From Caballeronia sp. dw_276 (GTDB taxonomy: Bacteria; Pseudomonadota; Gammaproteobacteria; Burkholderiales; Burkholderiaceae): 64,000 nucleotides of DNA. The stretch lies in the NCBI RefSeq assembly GCF_018449635.1, contig NZ_JAAVUV010000001.1, positions 578,501 to 642,500 of the forward strand. Direction: 5' to 3'. The notes beneath the pieces are model-generated. The model ran no database searches. It had not been told where the DNA came from and saw only the letters and a list, made by a program, of their open reading frames with translations. Shown here piece after piece: positions 43,301 to 51,006 of this stretch (its first letter is position 1; the number at the start of each line of letters is the position of its first letter). Made by a program: the position numbers and the translations under genes.

Positions 43301-46212
43301 TGGCGCCGGGCGCCGCACAGAAGCGTGCATCGGGCGTGCCATTGCAACTCGCGGCGGAAGTCGCGGCGGCGCGTCGCGCGTTGCAGGGCGAGGACGTGGT
43401 GCGTATCGTTAATGCGCGCGAGCACAACTTGAAGTCGCTTGACGTCGATATTCCGCACGGCAAGTTCAACGTGATCACGGGTGTTTCGGGTTCGGGCAAA
43501 TCGACGCTCGCGTTCGATATTCTTTTCCACGAAGGCCAGCGCCGGTACCTTGAATCGTTGAATGCGTACGCACGTTCCATTGTTCAACCGGCGGGGCGTC
43601 CTGAAGTCGATGCCGTCTATGGCATTCCGCCTACGGTTGCAATCGAACAGCGTCTGTCGCGCGGCGGACGCAAGAGTACGGTCGCGACTACTTCTGAAGT
43701 CTGGCATTTCCTGCGGCTTTTGTACGTGAAGCTCGGCATTCAGCATTGCGTTCACGACGGCGCGCCCGTGACGGCGCAAAGTGCTGAATCAATCGTTGCG
43801 CAGATTTTGCGCGACTTCAAAGGCCAACATATTGGTCTGCTTGCGCCGCTCGTCGTGAACCGCAAGGGGATTTATACCGATCTCGCGAAGTGGGCGAAAA
43901 CGCGTGGCCATACGCATCTGCGCGTGGACGGAGAGTTCCTGTCCGTCGATCCGTGGCCGAAGATCGACCGCTTCAAGGAACACACCATCGAGTTGCCGGT
44001 TGGCGATCTGATTGTCAGCGTGAACGACGAAGCATCGCTTCGGAAGATGCTTGAAGACACGCTCGAGCTTGGCAAGGGCGTGATGCATCTGCTCGCGCCG
44101 CTCGATGATCTGCACGGTGCCCTGAATGGCGGCAAGAACGGCACGAAGCACATTGGCGAGATTCGCGTGTTTTCGACCAAACGCGCGTGTCCTGTTTGCG
44201 GCACGAGTTACCCCGAACTCGACCCGCGCATGTTCTCGTATAACAGCAAGCATGGCTGGTGCCACACCTGCGTGGGAACGGGCGTCAAGCTCACGCGCGA
44301 GCAGCGCGAAGCCTACGATGACACCTTGCTCTCCGAGGACGTTCGCGGCCGCGAACAAACGATTCCATCGGCGGAACAGGAACCTGACGATGTCGGAGAT
44401 CAACCATGCCCGGATTGCGAAGGCACGCGTCTGAACGAAGTGGCGCGCGCGGTGACGTTCGGCAACCAGCCGATCACCGAGGTGGGCCGATGGACCGTCA
44501 CTGCCACACGCGGCTGGATCAACAGGCTGAAACTCAAGGGTCGCGATGCAGATATCGCGCGCGACGTTGTGAGCGAAATCGAAGGGCGTCTGCAATTTCT
44601 TGAAGAAGTTGGCCTCGGATATCTTAGTCTTGATCGCGCCGCGCCTACGTTGTCAGGCGGCGAAGCGCAGCGCATCCGCCTTGCGGCGCAACTCGGCAGC
44701 AACCTGCAGGGCGTGTGTTACGTGCTCGATGAACCGACTATCGGGCTGCATCCGCGCGACAACAAGATCCTGCTCGACGCACTCAAGAAGCTCGGCGACA
44801 AAGGCAACACGCTGGTCGTCGTGGAGCATGACGAAGATACGATTCGCCGTGCCGATCACATCATCGATATTGGTCCGGGAGCGGGTAAACGCGGCGGTAC
44901 GGTCGTGGCGCAGGGCGGTGTTGCTGATCTGGCTGCGCAATCTGATTCGCTCACTGGACAGTTCCTGGCGAACCCGATCCAGCATCCGCTGCAACCGCGC
45001 CGCGACGTAAAAACGGCCACTGCCAAGCGCACTGCAACGCCTGAGAACTGGCTTACGGTTCACGGCGCGACGTTGCACAACTTGCGCAACGTCACCGCAA
45101 GCATGCCGCTCGGACGCCTGATCGCCATCACGGGTGTAAGTGGTTCCGGCAAGTCGACCCTCGCGCGCGATGTGCTGATGACCAACTTGCTCGATGCCGT
45201 TGGCCGTTCGGTGTTGTCGTCGCCGGCAACACGCCGTGCACGCAAGAGCGCGCAAGCCGATATGCCCGCGCGCAATCGTTCGAGCGTGTTGTCGCGCGAA
45301 GCGCCGCGGCCAAAGTTCGACGTCACGCATCGTTGGCAGGGTTGTACGGAAGTGACCGGCTTCGAGACCATCGACCGCGTGCTCGAAGTCGATCAGACGC
45401 CGATCGGCAAGACGCCGCGTTCGTGTCCGGCAACGTATATCGGCATGTGGGACACCATCCGCAAGCTGTTCGCCGATACGCTCGAATCACGCGCACGCGG
45501 CTACACGCCATCGCGTTTTTCGTTCAACACCGGCGACGGTCGGTGCCCGGCTTGCGAAGGCCAGGGCGTGCGCACCATTGCAATGAGCTTCCTGCCCGAC
45601 GTCAAGGTCCCGTGCGACGTTTGCCACGGCCAGCGCTTCAATCCTGAAACGCTGGCGGTGACGTGGCGCGGCAAGAACATCGGCGAAGTCCTGACGATGG
45701 AAATCGACGAGGCCGTCGAGTTCTTCTCGGCGATGCAAAGCATCGCGCATCCGCTGCAACTGATGAAGGATGTCGGGCTCGGTTATCTGACGTTGGGCCA
45801 GCCGTCGCCCACGCTGTCAGGCGGCGAGGCGCAGCGGATCAAGCTCGTGACGGAGTTGTCGAAGGTGCGTGACGACATCGGCCGGCGCGGACAAAAAGCG
45901 CCGCACACGTTGTATGTGCTCGATGAACCGACCGTTGGCCTGCACATGGCCGACGTCGCGAAGCTGATCCGTGTGCTTCACAGGCTGGTGGACGGCGGCC
46001 ATTCGGTGGTTGTGATCGAGCACGATCTGGACGTGATCGCCGAGGCCGACTGGGTGATCGATCTCGGGCCGGAAGGCGGCACGGAAGGTGGATCGATCGT
46101 GGCATCGACCGACCCGGAGACGCTCTCGAGGAATCCGCGCAGCCATACCGGCGCGGCATTGCGGCCGGTGCTGGAACGCGGCACGGCGATTCCCGCCGAA
46201 GAAGTTCAGTAA
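40372..46212 (+). CDS. uvrA: Excinuclease ABC subunit A, tandem double-length form
   Basis: UvrA finds DNA lesions for nucleotide excision repair. This protein has 1,946 residues, about twice the normal 940, and holds two complete UvrA units. Four Walker A motifs occur near residues 34 (GPSGSGKSS), 665, 1037 and 1587 (each GVSGSGKST). Four signatures (one LSGGEVQRI, three LSGGEAQR) and several CxxC zinc sites (for example CPVCEGARL, CPTCGGSG and CPACEGQG) are present. UvrB-binding-like insertions are visible in both halves (about residues 130-235 and 1140-1240). The start is a TTG at 40372 with AGGAAA before it, and a LexA box lies upstream. The two halves diverged, so only one may bind UvrB. 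Confidence 0.95.
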   Translation: MASNNAIRIRGARQHNLKNIDLDLYTGQMTVVTGPSGSGKSSLVFDTLYAEGQRRYVETFSAYARQFLDRMDRPQVDRVDGVPPAIAIDQTNPVRSSRSTVGTMTELNDHLKLFYARAAELFDKKTSHQVRHDTPETIYVELLERTKANDPRIAITFPVELPESASDEEVAQWLSASGYTRVQAKRHQDGRQMLDVVADRFRLQNTERSRALEAIEGALLRGTGRVNVYVLPEPGAEDGDKPNDVPTWRFSTGLHSPESDIRYADPQPALFSFNSAYGACETCRGFGRVIGVDLGLVIPDERKTLRGGAIKTMQTPAWQENQDDLLRYGAKAGIRLGVPWSDLTQKERDWVINGSPDWTGKWQNQWYGVQRFFDYLESKAYKMHIRVLLSKYRSYTKCPVCEGARLKTEALLWRLGTKEQADAVLNPANRFLPAGVDWTRAQLEALPGLTLHDLMLMPIERIRRFFDSLTLPSTLLDDALKLLHNEVRTRLKYLCDVGLGYLTLDRQSRTLSGGEVQRINLTTALGTSLVNTLFVLDEPSIGLHPRDLNRIVEAMHRLRDAGNTLVVVEHDPSVMLAADRLIDMGPGPGERGGSIVYDGSPNDIEHSDTLTGAYLGGRKHVAHASNWQRRAVDAKTPRLVLEGATQHNLRDVTVEIPLQRLVCVTGVSGSGKSTLIQDVLAPALLRHFGKATETPGAFRALKGADELSEVIFVDQSPIGRTARSNPASYVGAFDEIRKLFAKAPLAAQRGYSAGMFSFNSGDGRCPTCGGSGFEHVEMQFLSDVYLRCPDCDGRRYRAEILDVQIERDGRSLSVADVLDLTVSEAVACFAKDKEVLRVLQPIVDVGLEYVKLGQPVPTLSGGEAQRLKLAGFLAETAQASGNKPGRLFMFDEPTTGLHFDDIAKLMQALRRLLERGHSLIVIEHNLDVIRAADWIIDLGPEGGDAGGLVVCVGTPEDVSACEQSHTGKALLDYEEAMAPGAAQKRASGVPLQLAAEVAAARRALQGEDVVRIVNAREHNLKSLDVDIPHGKFNVITGVSGSGKSTLAFDILFHEGQRRYLESLNAYARSIVQPAGRPEVDAVYGIPPTVAIEQRLSRGGRKSTVATTSEVWHFLRLLYVKLGIQHCVHDGAPVTAQSAESIVAQILRDFKGQHIGLLAPLVVNRKGIYTDLAKWAKTRGHTHLRVDGEFLSVDPWPKIDRFKEHTIELPVGDLIVSVNDEASLRKMLEDTLELGKGVMHLLAPLDDLHGALNGGKNGTKHIGEIRVFSTKRACPVCGTSYPELDPRMFSYNSKHGWCHTCVGTGVKLTREQREAYDDTLLSEDVRGREQTIPSAEQEPDDVGDQPCPDCEGTRLNEVARAVTFGNQPITEVGRWTVTATRGWINRLKLKGRDADIARDVVSEIEGRLQFLEEVGLGYLSLDRAAPTLSGGEAQRIRLAAQLGSNLQGVCYVLDEPTIGLHPRDNKILLDALKKLGDKGNTLVVVEHDEDTIRRADHIIDIGPGAGKRGGTVVAQGGVADLAAQSDSLTGQFLANPIQHPLQPRRDVKTATAKRTATPENWLTVHGATLHNLRNVTASMPLGRLIAITGVSGSGKSTLARDVLMTNLLDAVGRSVLSSPATRRARKSAQADMPARNRSSVLSREAPRPKFDVTHRWQGCTEVTGFETIDRVLEVDQTPIGKTPRSCPATYIGMWDTIRKLFADTLESRARGYTPSRFSFNTGDGRCPACEGQGVRTIAMSFLPDVKVPCDVCHGQRFNPETLAVTWRGKNIGEVLTMEIDEAVEFFSAMQSIAHPLQLMKDVGLGYLTLGQPSPTLSGGEAQRIKLVTELSKVRDDIGRRGQKAPHTLYVLDEPTVGLHMADVAKLIRVLHRLVDGGHSVVVIEHDLDVIAEADWVIDLGPEGGTEGGSIVASTDPETLSRNPRSHTGAALRPVLERGTAIPAEEVQ

Positions 46213-46655
46213 CTTTTATAGGGCAGGAATTTGCCCGATAAAACCACGTTGACCCGATCCCCTTTGGGATCGGGTTCGCGCTGGATGTCCATCGAAAAGT
46301 CGATGGCGCTCATGATTCCATCGCCGAATTCCTCGTGGATCAATTCCTTGATCGTGGTCCCGTAAACGCTCACTATTTCGTACCATCTATAGATCAGCGG
46401 GTCGGTTGGCACGGCGGTTGGCAGCGAGCCTTTATAGGGCACAATCTGCAACCAGGCGACGGCTTCATCGGAAAGACCAAAGAGGCCGCCAACGACTTCG
46501 GCTTGCGTTTTGGAGAACGTCATTTGCCCGAGGCAACCGGCCGTCACCCATTCCTTGCTCAAGCCGACTTTCTCCGCCACATCGGCCCATTTCAGCCCTC
46601 GGCTCACCTTGGCGGCGAGAATCATGCGAGTCACTTCGCTGCGATCGGAAATCAT
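46206..46655 (-). CDS. cynS: Cyanate hydratase (cyanase)
   Basis: A 149-residue cyanase that converts cyanate and bicarbonate to carbamate and CO2. The catalytic residues are Arg90 and Glu93 (YRWYEIVSVYG) and Ser116 (GDGIMSAIDF), each offset by six from E. coli R96, E99 and S122. The N-terminal helical domain 'WADVAEKVGLSKEWVTAGCLGQ' is also present. GAGGAG precedes the ATG at 46655. The stop overlaps the end of uvrA (convergent, 7 bases). No cynT carbonic anhydrase or cynR is adjacent. Confidence 0.95.
   Translation of the reverse strand: MISDRSEVTRMILAAKVSRGLKWADVAEKVGLSKEWVTAGCLGQMTFSKTQAEVVGGLFGLSDEAVAWLQIVPYKGSLPTAVPTDPLIYRWYEIVSVYGTTIKELIHEEFGDGIMSAIDFSMDIQREPDPKGDRVNVVLSGKFLPYKSY
46214..46243. 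terminator. Hairpin between uvrA and cynS, lying in the cynS 3' coding end
   Basis: TTTTATAGGGCA (46214-46225) and TGCCCGATAAAA (46232-46243) pair over a 6-base loop with one mismatch. It spans the last cynS codons, immediately after the uvrA stop. It lacks a true T tract after the stem, so termination efficiency is uncertain. Confidence 0.45.
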
Positions 46656-46746
46656 TCGTGTCACTCCTCGGGGTTTGCATGAGGCGAGTGTATCGGCCAA
46701 TCGAGCGGCTGGCTGGCGGACAAAAATACCGCAGGAGATTCAACTC

Positions 46747-47160
46747 ATGTCGAAACCGATCAACGATCTCAACACCTTGCTTGCCTCGATGTCGCCGGAA
46801 TTACAGCCGGGCGTTTTCATCTATGCGAGCGTACCTTTCGATACCGACCTTTCCGGCGTCACGCCCATCGCGACCTTTCGCGAGCGCGAGGGCCTGACCA
46901 TCATTGCGGAAGAATCCGAGGCGCTGACGGCCGGTATTGAACCGATGTTCCGCGCCGCCTGGATCACATTGACGGTGCACTCGGACCTGCAGGCGGTCGG
47001 CCTGACCGCGGCTTTTGCCGCGGCGCTCGGAAAGGCAAATGTCAGTTGCAATGTCGTTGCCGCGGCGTATCACGATCACGTGTTCGTGCCGATCGAATCC
47101 GCCGATACAGCGATGGCCGCATTGCAGCAACTTCAATGTGAAGGCTTGCAGCAAAGCTGA
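46747..47160 (+). CDS. ACT-domain protein (DUF2241/ACT_7-like)
   Basis: A 137-residue protein starting MSKPINDLNTLLASMSPELQ. It has the two ACT-like modules of the ACT_7 / DUF2241 family, with 'FREREGLTIIAEE', 'RAAWITLTVHSDLQAVGLTAA' and 'HDHVFVPIESADTAMAALQQL'. These proteins are thought to bind small ligands, perhaps amino acids. AGGAGAT lies about nine bases before the ATG at 46747. It is divergent from cynS and 58 bases upstream of the DUF445 gene. Its function is unknown. Confidence 0.82.
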   Translation: MSKPINDLNTLLASMSPELQPGVFIYASVPFDTDLSGVTPIATFREREGLTIIAEESEALTAGIEPMFRAAWITLTVHSDLQAVGLTAAFAAALGKANVSCNVVAAAYHDHVFVPIESADTAMAALQQLQCEGLQQS

Positions 47161-47218
47161 ACCGTTCCCGCTGGTATGCTGACGCCCTCGTCCACCAAAC
47201 AAAAACGCACAAACCGCA

Positions 47219-48499
47219 ATGGCAACGCAGGACAAATCCCTCGCACTGAAGAAGATGAAATGGTTCGCCGCAGGCCTTCTGCTGGCGGCTGCCGCGCTGT
47301 TCGTACTCGCAAAAACCCAGCACGAGGTTGGCGCCTGGGCCTGGGTCGCGGCCTTCGCTGAAGCCGCCATGGTCGGCGCGCTTGCCGACTGGTTCGCGGT
47401 CGTCGCGCTGTTCCGTCACCCGCTGGGCGTGCCGATCCCGCATACAGCCATACTCCCGGCCAACAAGGCACGCGTCGCCGATAACCTCGCCGAATTTGTC
47501 CGCGACAAATTCCTCGGCACCGACGCCCTGGTCGCCCGCGTGAACGCCTTCGATCCCGCCGGCCGTCTCGCCATATGGCTTGCCGAACCGGCCAACGCGG
47601 CGCTGCTTGGCAAGAAGGCGGTCACGGCGGCAAGCCAGATGCTGGAGTTCATCGACGATGAACGTGTCAAGACGATGCTCCACGAAGCGCTGCGCCGTCG
47701 CGCCGAACAATTCGATCTGGCGGGCGCGGTCGGCGGATTGCTCTCGACCATGACGGCGGATCGCCGCCATCAGATGCTCCTCGACGAAGGTCTTCGCGAA
47801 CTCGCGCAATGGCTCGACCGGGAAGAAGTGCAGGGCATTCTGGCGGGCAAGATTATCGAAGTGGCCGGCGAGGAGTATCCGAAGCTCATCGGTATGCTGG
47901 GATTCGTGGGATTAAGCGCGGAAGACCTCGGCAACAAGTTCGCCGGGGGCCTCGTGCGCGGCGCGAACAAATGGCTGCACGACATCAGCGACGACCCGGA
48001 ACATGAGCGCCGCAGGGCGTTTGATCGCTCGGTGGAAGGATTCATCGAACGGCTGAAGAGCGATCCGGCGTTCCGCGCGCGTATCGACCAGCACAAACGC
48101 GAATGGCTCGAACGCCCCGAGTTGCGGACCTACGTAAACGGCTTGTGGGACGAATTCAAGGAGTGGCTGCGCCGCGATCTCTCGCAACCTGATTCCACGC
48201 TGAACAAGAAGGTGACGGGCGCGGCGGCGTCGTTTGCAACGGCACTGGGCAACGATCCCGCACTGCGCGAATCGATCAACGAGCACATGCGAGACGCGCT
48301 GCGCTCGCTCGCGCCGGAACTGCGCGATGGCATCGCAAAGCATATCGCCGCGACCGTGCGCAACTGGGATGACGCCACGCTCGTGCGCGACGTTGAACTG
48401 AGCGTAGGCCGGGACCTGCAGTTCATCCGCGTGAACGGCACCCTTGTGGGCGGACTGGTTGGCCTGATCATTCACGCTGTATCGATGTTCATGGTTTAA
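47219..48499 (+). CDS. DUF445 membrane protein
   Basis: A 426-residue protein of the DUF445 family. Two transmembrane segments lie near the N-terminus (residues 14-31 and 40-60, with 'GALADWFAVVALFRHPLGVPIPHTAILP', the family signature) and one at the C-terminus (GTLVGGLVGLIIHAVSMFMV). The middle is helical and soluble, with repeated 'LDREEVQGILAGK'-type segments. The function is unknown; it is probably a membrane-anchored structural protein. It is the second of three plus-strand genes here. Confidence 0.9.
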   Translation: MATQDKSLALKKMKWFAAGLLLAAAALFVLAKTQHEVGAWAWVAAFAEAAMVGALADWFAVVALFRHPLGVPIPHTAILPANKARVADNLAEFVRDKFLGTDALVARVNAFDPAGRLAIWLAEPANAALLGKKAVTAASQMLEFIDDERVKTMLHEALRRRAEQFDLAGAVGGLLSTMTADRRHQMLLDEGLRELAQWLDREEVQGILAGKIIEVAGEEYPKLIGMLGFVGLSAEDLGNKFAGGLVRGANKWLHDISDDPEHERRRAFDRSVEGFIERLKSDPAFRARIDQHKREWLERPELRTYVNGLWDEFKEWLRRDLSQPDSTLNKKVTGAAASFATALGNDPALRESINEHMRDALRSLAPELRDGIAKHIAATVRNWDDATLVRDVELSVGRDLQFIRVNGTLVGGLVGLIIHAVSMFMV

Positions 48500-48545
48500 G
48501 CTTCTCGTAGCCGCGGTCAGCCTATCCTCCTTGAAGAGACCGAAC

Positions 48546-49022
48546 ATGACGGACGCGAACGCCGCATTGATCCAGCGTTTCTACGAAGCCTTCCAGCGCT
48601 CTGATGCCGAGGCGATGGCCGCGTGTTATGCGTCCGACGTCGAGTTCAGCGATCCGGTGTTCGGCGTGTTGCGCGGCCGTGAAGCGAGCGACATGTGGCG
48701 CATGCTGCTTGCGCGGGCAGCGGAATTCTCACTGACTTTTAGCGACATCAAGTCCGTTGGACAAACGGCAACTGCAAACTGGGTCGCGACGTATCGCTTT
48801 TCACAGACGGGACGTCTGGTCGTGAATCGCATCAATGCGCGTTTCGTGATTCGCGACGGTTTGATTATCGAACATCACGATTCGTTCGATCTCTGGACCT
48901 GGAGCCGTCAGGCGCTTGGATTCAAGGGCCTGCTGCTGGGCTGGACATCGTTCGTGCAGAACAGGATCCGGGCGCAGGCTGCGAACGGACTCAGGGCTTA
49001 CAGGCAACAACCGAAGACATGA
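48546..49022 (+). CDS. NTF2/SnoaL-like fold protein
   Basis: A 158-residue SnoaL-like protein with 'IQRFYEAFQRSDAEAMAACYASDVEFSDPVFG' and 'RFVIRDGLIIEHHDSFDLWTWSRQALG', typical of the NTF2-like superfamily of small enzymes or binding proteins. The substrate is not evident. Its stop overlaps the start of the debranching-type glycosidase by 4 bases (ATGA), so the two are translationally coupled and may act on the same glycan or metabolite. Confidence 0.85.
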   Translation: MTDANAALIQRFYEAFQRSDAEAMAACYASDVEFSDPVFGVLRGREASDMWRMLLARAAEFSLTFSDIKSVGQTATANWVATYRFSQTGRLVVNRINARFVIRDGLIIEHHDSFDLWTWSRQALGFKGLLLGWTSFVQNRIRAQAANGLRAYRQQPKT

Positions 49023-50935
49023 CACGCATCGATTCCCCTTCTCGCGAAGGACGTCTCAACGACGAATGGCTCGAAGCCGACGCATTTGGCGGCTTCGCTT
49101 CCGGAACGGCAGGCACAGAGCGTACGCGTCGATATCACGCGCTGTTGCTCACGGCCACGCAGCCGCCCGCGGGACGCATGGTGCTGGTGAACGGCGTGGA
49201 AGCATGGCTTGGAGATGCAGCGGGAAACACGCGCATTCCACTTACCATGCAACGCTACGGTGAAGGATCGGTCTGGCCGGACATATCGGCGAATCTGCTT
49301 TCATTCAGTACCGAGCCGTGGCCGACATGGCGCTTCCAAATCGGCGATACGCAGGTTCTTACCGCTGAAGTATTTGTCGCGAAGGAAAGTGCGCACACCG
49401 TGCTTCGATGGCGGCTGGACAACAGCGCTTTGACGCTGAAAGTGCGGCCGTTGATGTCCGGTCGCGACTATCACGCATTGCATCACGAGAACCCCGCATT
49501 CAATTTCGACTACACCGCGAACGGCAATCAGATCCGCTGGCAAGCGTATGAAGATGTACCCGCGGTGATAGCGGAGTCGAATGGATCGTATGGTCACGCG
49601 CCCGACTGGTATCGCAATTTCTGCTACACGGTCGAACGCGAACGCGGCATGGATTTCAACGAGGACCTTGCAACGCCCGGCGTTTTCTCCTTCGATTTAT
49701 CGCGCGGGGAAGCGGTGCTCGTGCTGAGCGCGAACCAGGGTGCGCAACAGACCGCCGCGCAACTCGCCGAGGTGGAACAAGCGCGCCGCGCCGCTTTTCC
49801 CACCGCGCTGCAACGCTCCGCCGACAGCTACATCGTCGCGCGCAATGAGGGCAGCACGATCCTCGCCGGCTTCCCGTGGTTCACCGACTGGGGCCGCGAT
49901 ACGTTCATCGCAATGCGTGGTTTGATGATCGCATCGGGCCGTCTTGCGGACGCCGAATCGATCCTGCTCGAATGGTCCGGCACGATCTCGGAAGGCATGT
50001 TGCCAAATCGTTTCCCGGATAGCGGCGCGCCGGAATACAACTCGGTGGACGCGTCGCTGTGGTTCGTGATTGCCGTGCATGAGTATCTGGCAACCGGCCA
50101 CGCCGGGGAAAAAACGCAGGATCGCTTGCAGCAGGCGGTCGATGCAATCCTCGAAGGCTACACCAATGGCACGCGCTTTGAGATCGCCGCCGATCCGAAA
50201 GACGGCCTGCTGCGCGCGGGCGTTCCCGGCGTGCAACTTACATGGATGGACGCCAAGGTCGGCAACTGGGTGGTGACGCCGCGCATCGGCAAGCCGGTTG
50301 AAATTCAGGCGCTTTGGATCAATGCATTGCGTATTGCCGCAGCGTGGAATTCACGCTGGACCGAACCCGCAACGCGCGCAACGGACGCCTTTCAACAACG
50401 TTTCATTAACCCCGCCAGCGGCGCGCTCTACGACGTCGTGGATGCCGATCACGAGTCCGGCGACATCGATCATTCGATCCGGCCGAACCAGCTTTTTGCG
50501 GTCGGCGGCTTGCCGTTTTCGCTGATCGACGACAATGAAACCGCGCGCGCCATCGTCGATCAATGCGAGCAGCTTTTGCTCACGCCAATGGGCATGCGGA
50601 CCTTGTCACCGAATGACCCGGCTTACAAGGGGCGGTACACCGGCACGCCGCTACAACGCGATGGCGCCTATCATCAGGGCACCGTGTGGCCGTGGTTGCT
50701 TGGCGCGTTCGTGCAAGCGTGGTTGCGGGTGCATCGCGACGATCCGGCATCCAAAGTGCAAGCCCGTGAGCGCTTCCTGAAACCGCTGCACGATCATCTG
50801 CATCGGGCGGGACTCGATCATGTTTCCGAAGTCGCTGACGGCGATGCCCCGCATACACCTGGCGGCACGCCATTCCAGGCGTGGTCGCTCGGCGAACTCA
50901 TGCGCCTCGAACGCCTGCTTGCCGCCGATTCCTGA
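49019..50935 (+). CDS. Amylo-alpha-1,6-glucosidase-type glycoside hydrolase (GH133-like, glycogen debranching)
   Basis: A 638-residue enzyme with an N-terminal GDE-N beta domain ('GFASGTAGTERTRRYHALLL', typical of bacterial archaeal-type debranching enzymes) and a C-terminal (alpha/alpha)6 catalytic domain. Catalytic-region motifs are 'GFPWFTDWGRDTFIAMRGL' and 'SGDIDHSIRPNQLFA', the latter with a conserved acidic residue. It removes alpha-1,6-linked glucosyl residues from glycogen-like polymers. It overlaps the NTF2-like gene and lies 71 bases before another glycosidase, so both may process glycogen or a related alpha-glucan. Confidence 0.88.
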   Translation: MTRIDSPSREGRLNDEWLEADAFGGFASGTAGTERTRRYHALLLTATQPPAGRMVLVNGVEAWLGDAAGNTRIPLTMQRYGEGSVWPDISANLLSFSTEPWPTWRFQIGDTQVLTAEVFVAKESAHTVLRWRLDNSALTLKVRPLMSGRDYHALHHENPAFNFDYTANGNQIRWQAYEDVPAVIAESNGSYGHAPDWYRNFCYTVERERGMDFNEDLATPGVFSFDLSRGEAVLVLSANQGAQQTAAQLAEVEQARRAAFPTALQRSADSYIVARNEGSTILAGFPWFTDWGRDTFIAMRGLMIASGRLADAESILLEWSGTISEGMLPNRFPDSGAPEYNSVDASLWFVIAVHEYLATGHAGEKTQDRLQQAVDAILEGYTNGTRFEIAADPKDGLLRAGVPGVQLTWMDAKVGNWVVTPRIGKPVEIQALWINALRIAAAWNSRWTEPATRATDAFQQRFINPASGALYDVVDADHESGDIDHSIRPNQLFAVGGLPFSLIDDNETARAIVDQCEQLLLTPMGMRTLSPNDPAYKGRYTGTPLQRDGAYHQGTVWPWLLGAFVQAWLRVHRDDPASKVQARERFLKPLHDHLHRAGLDHVSEVADGDAPHTPGGTPFQAWSLGELMRLERLLAADS

Positions 50936-51006
50936 CGATTAATGCCGATGTCGCGCAAAAGCGCTAGATTATCGGTCTTATCGTACGCTTAGCTTAAGGA
51001 CGCACC

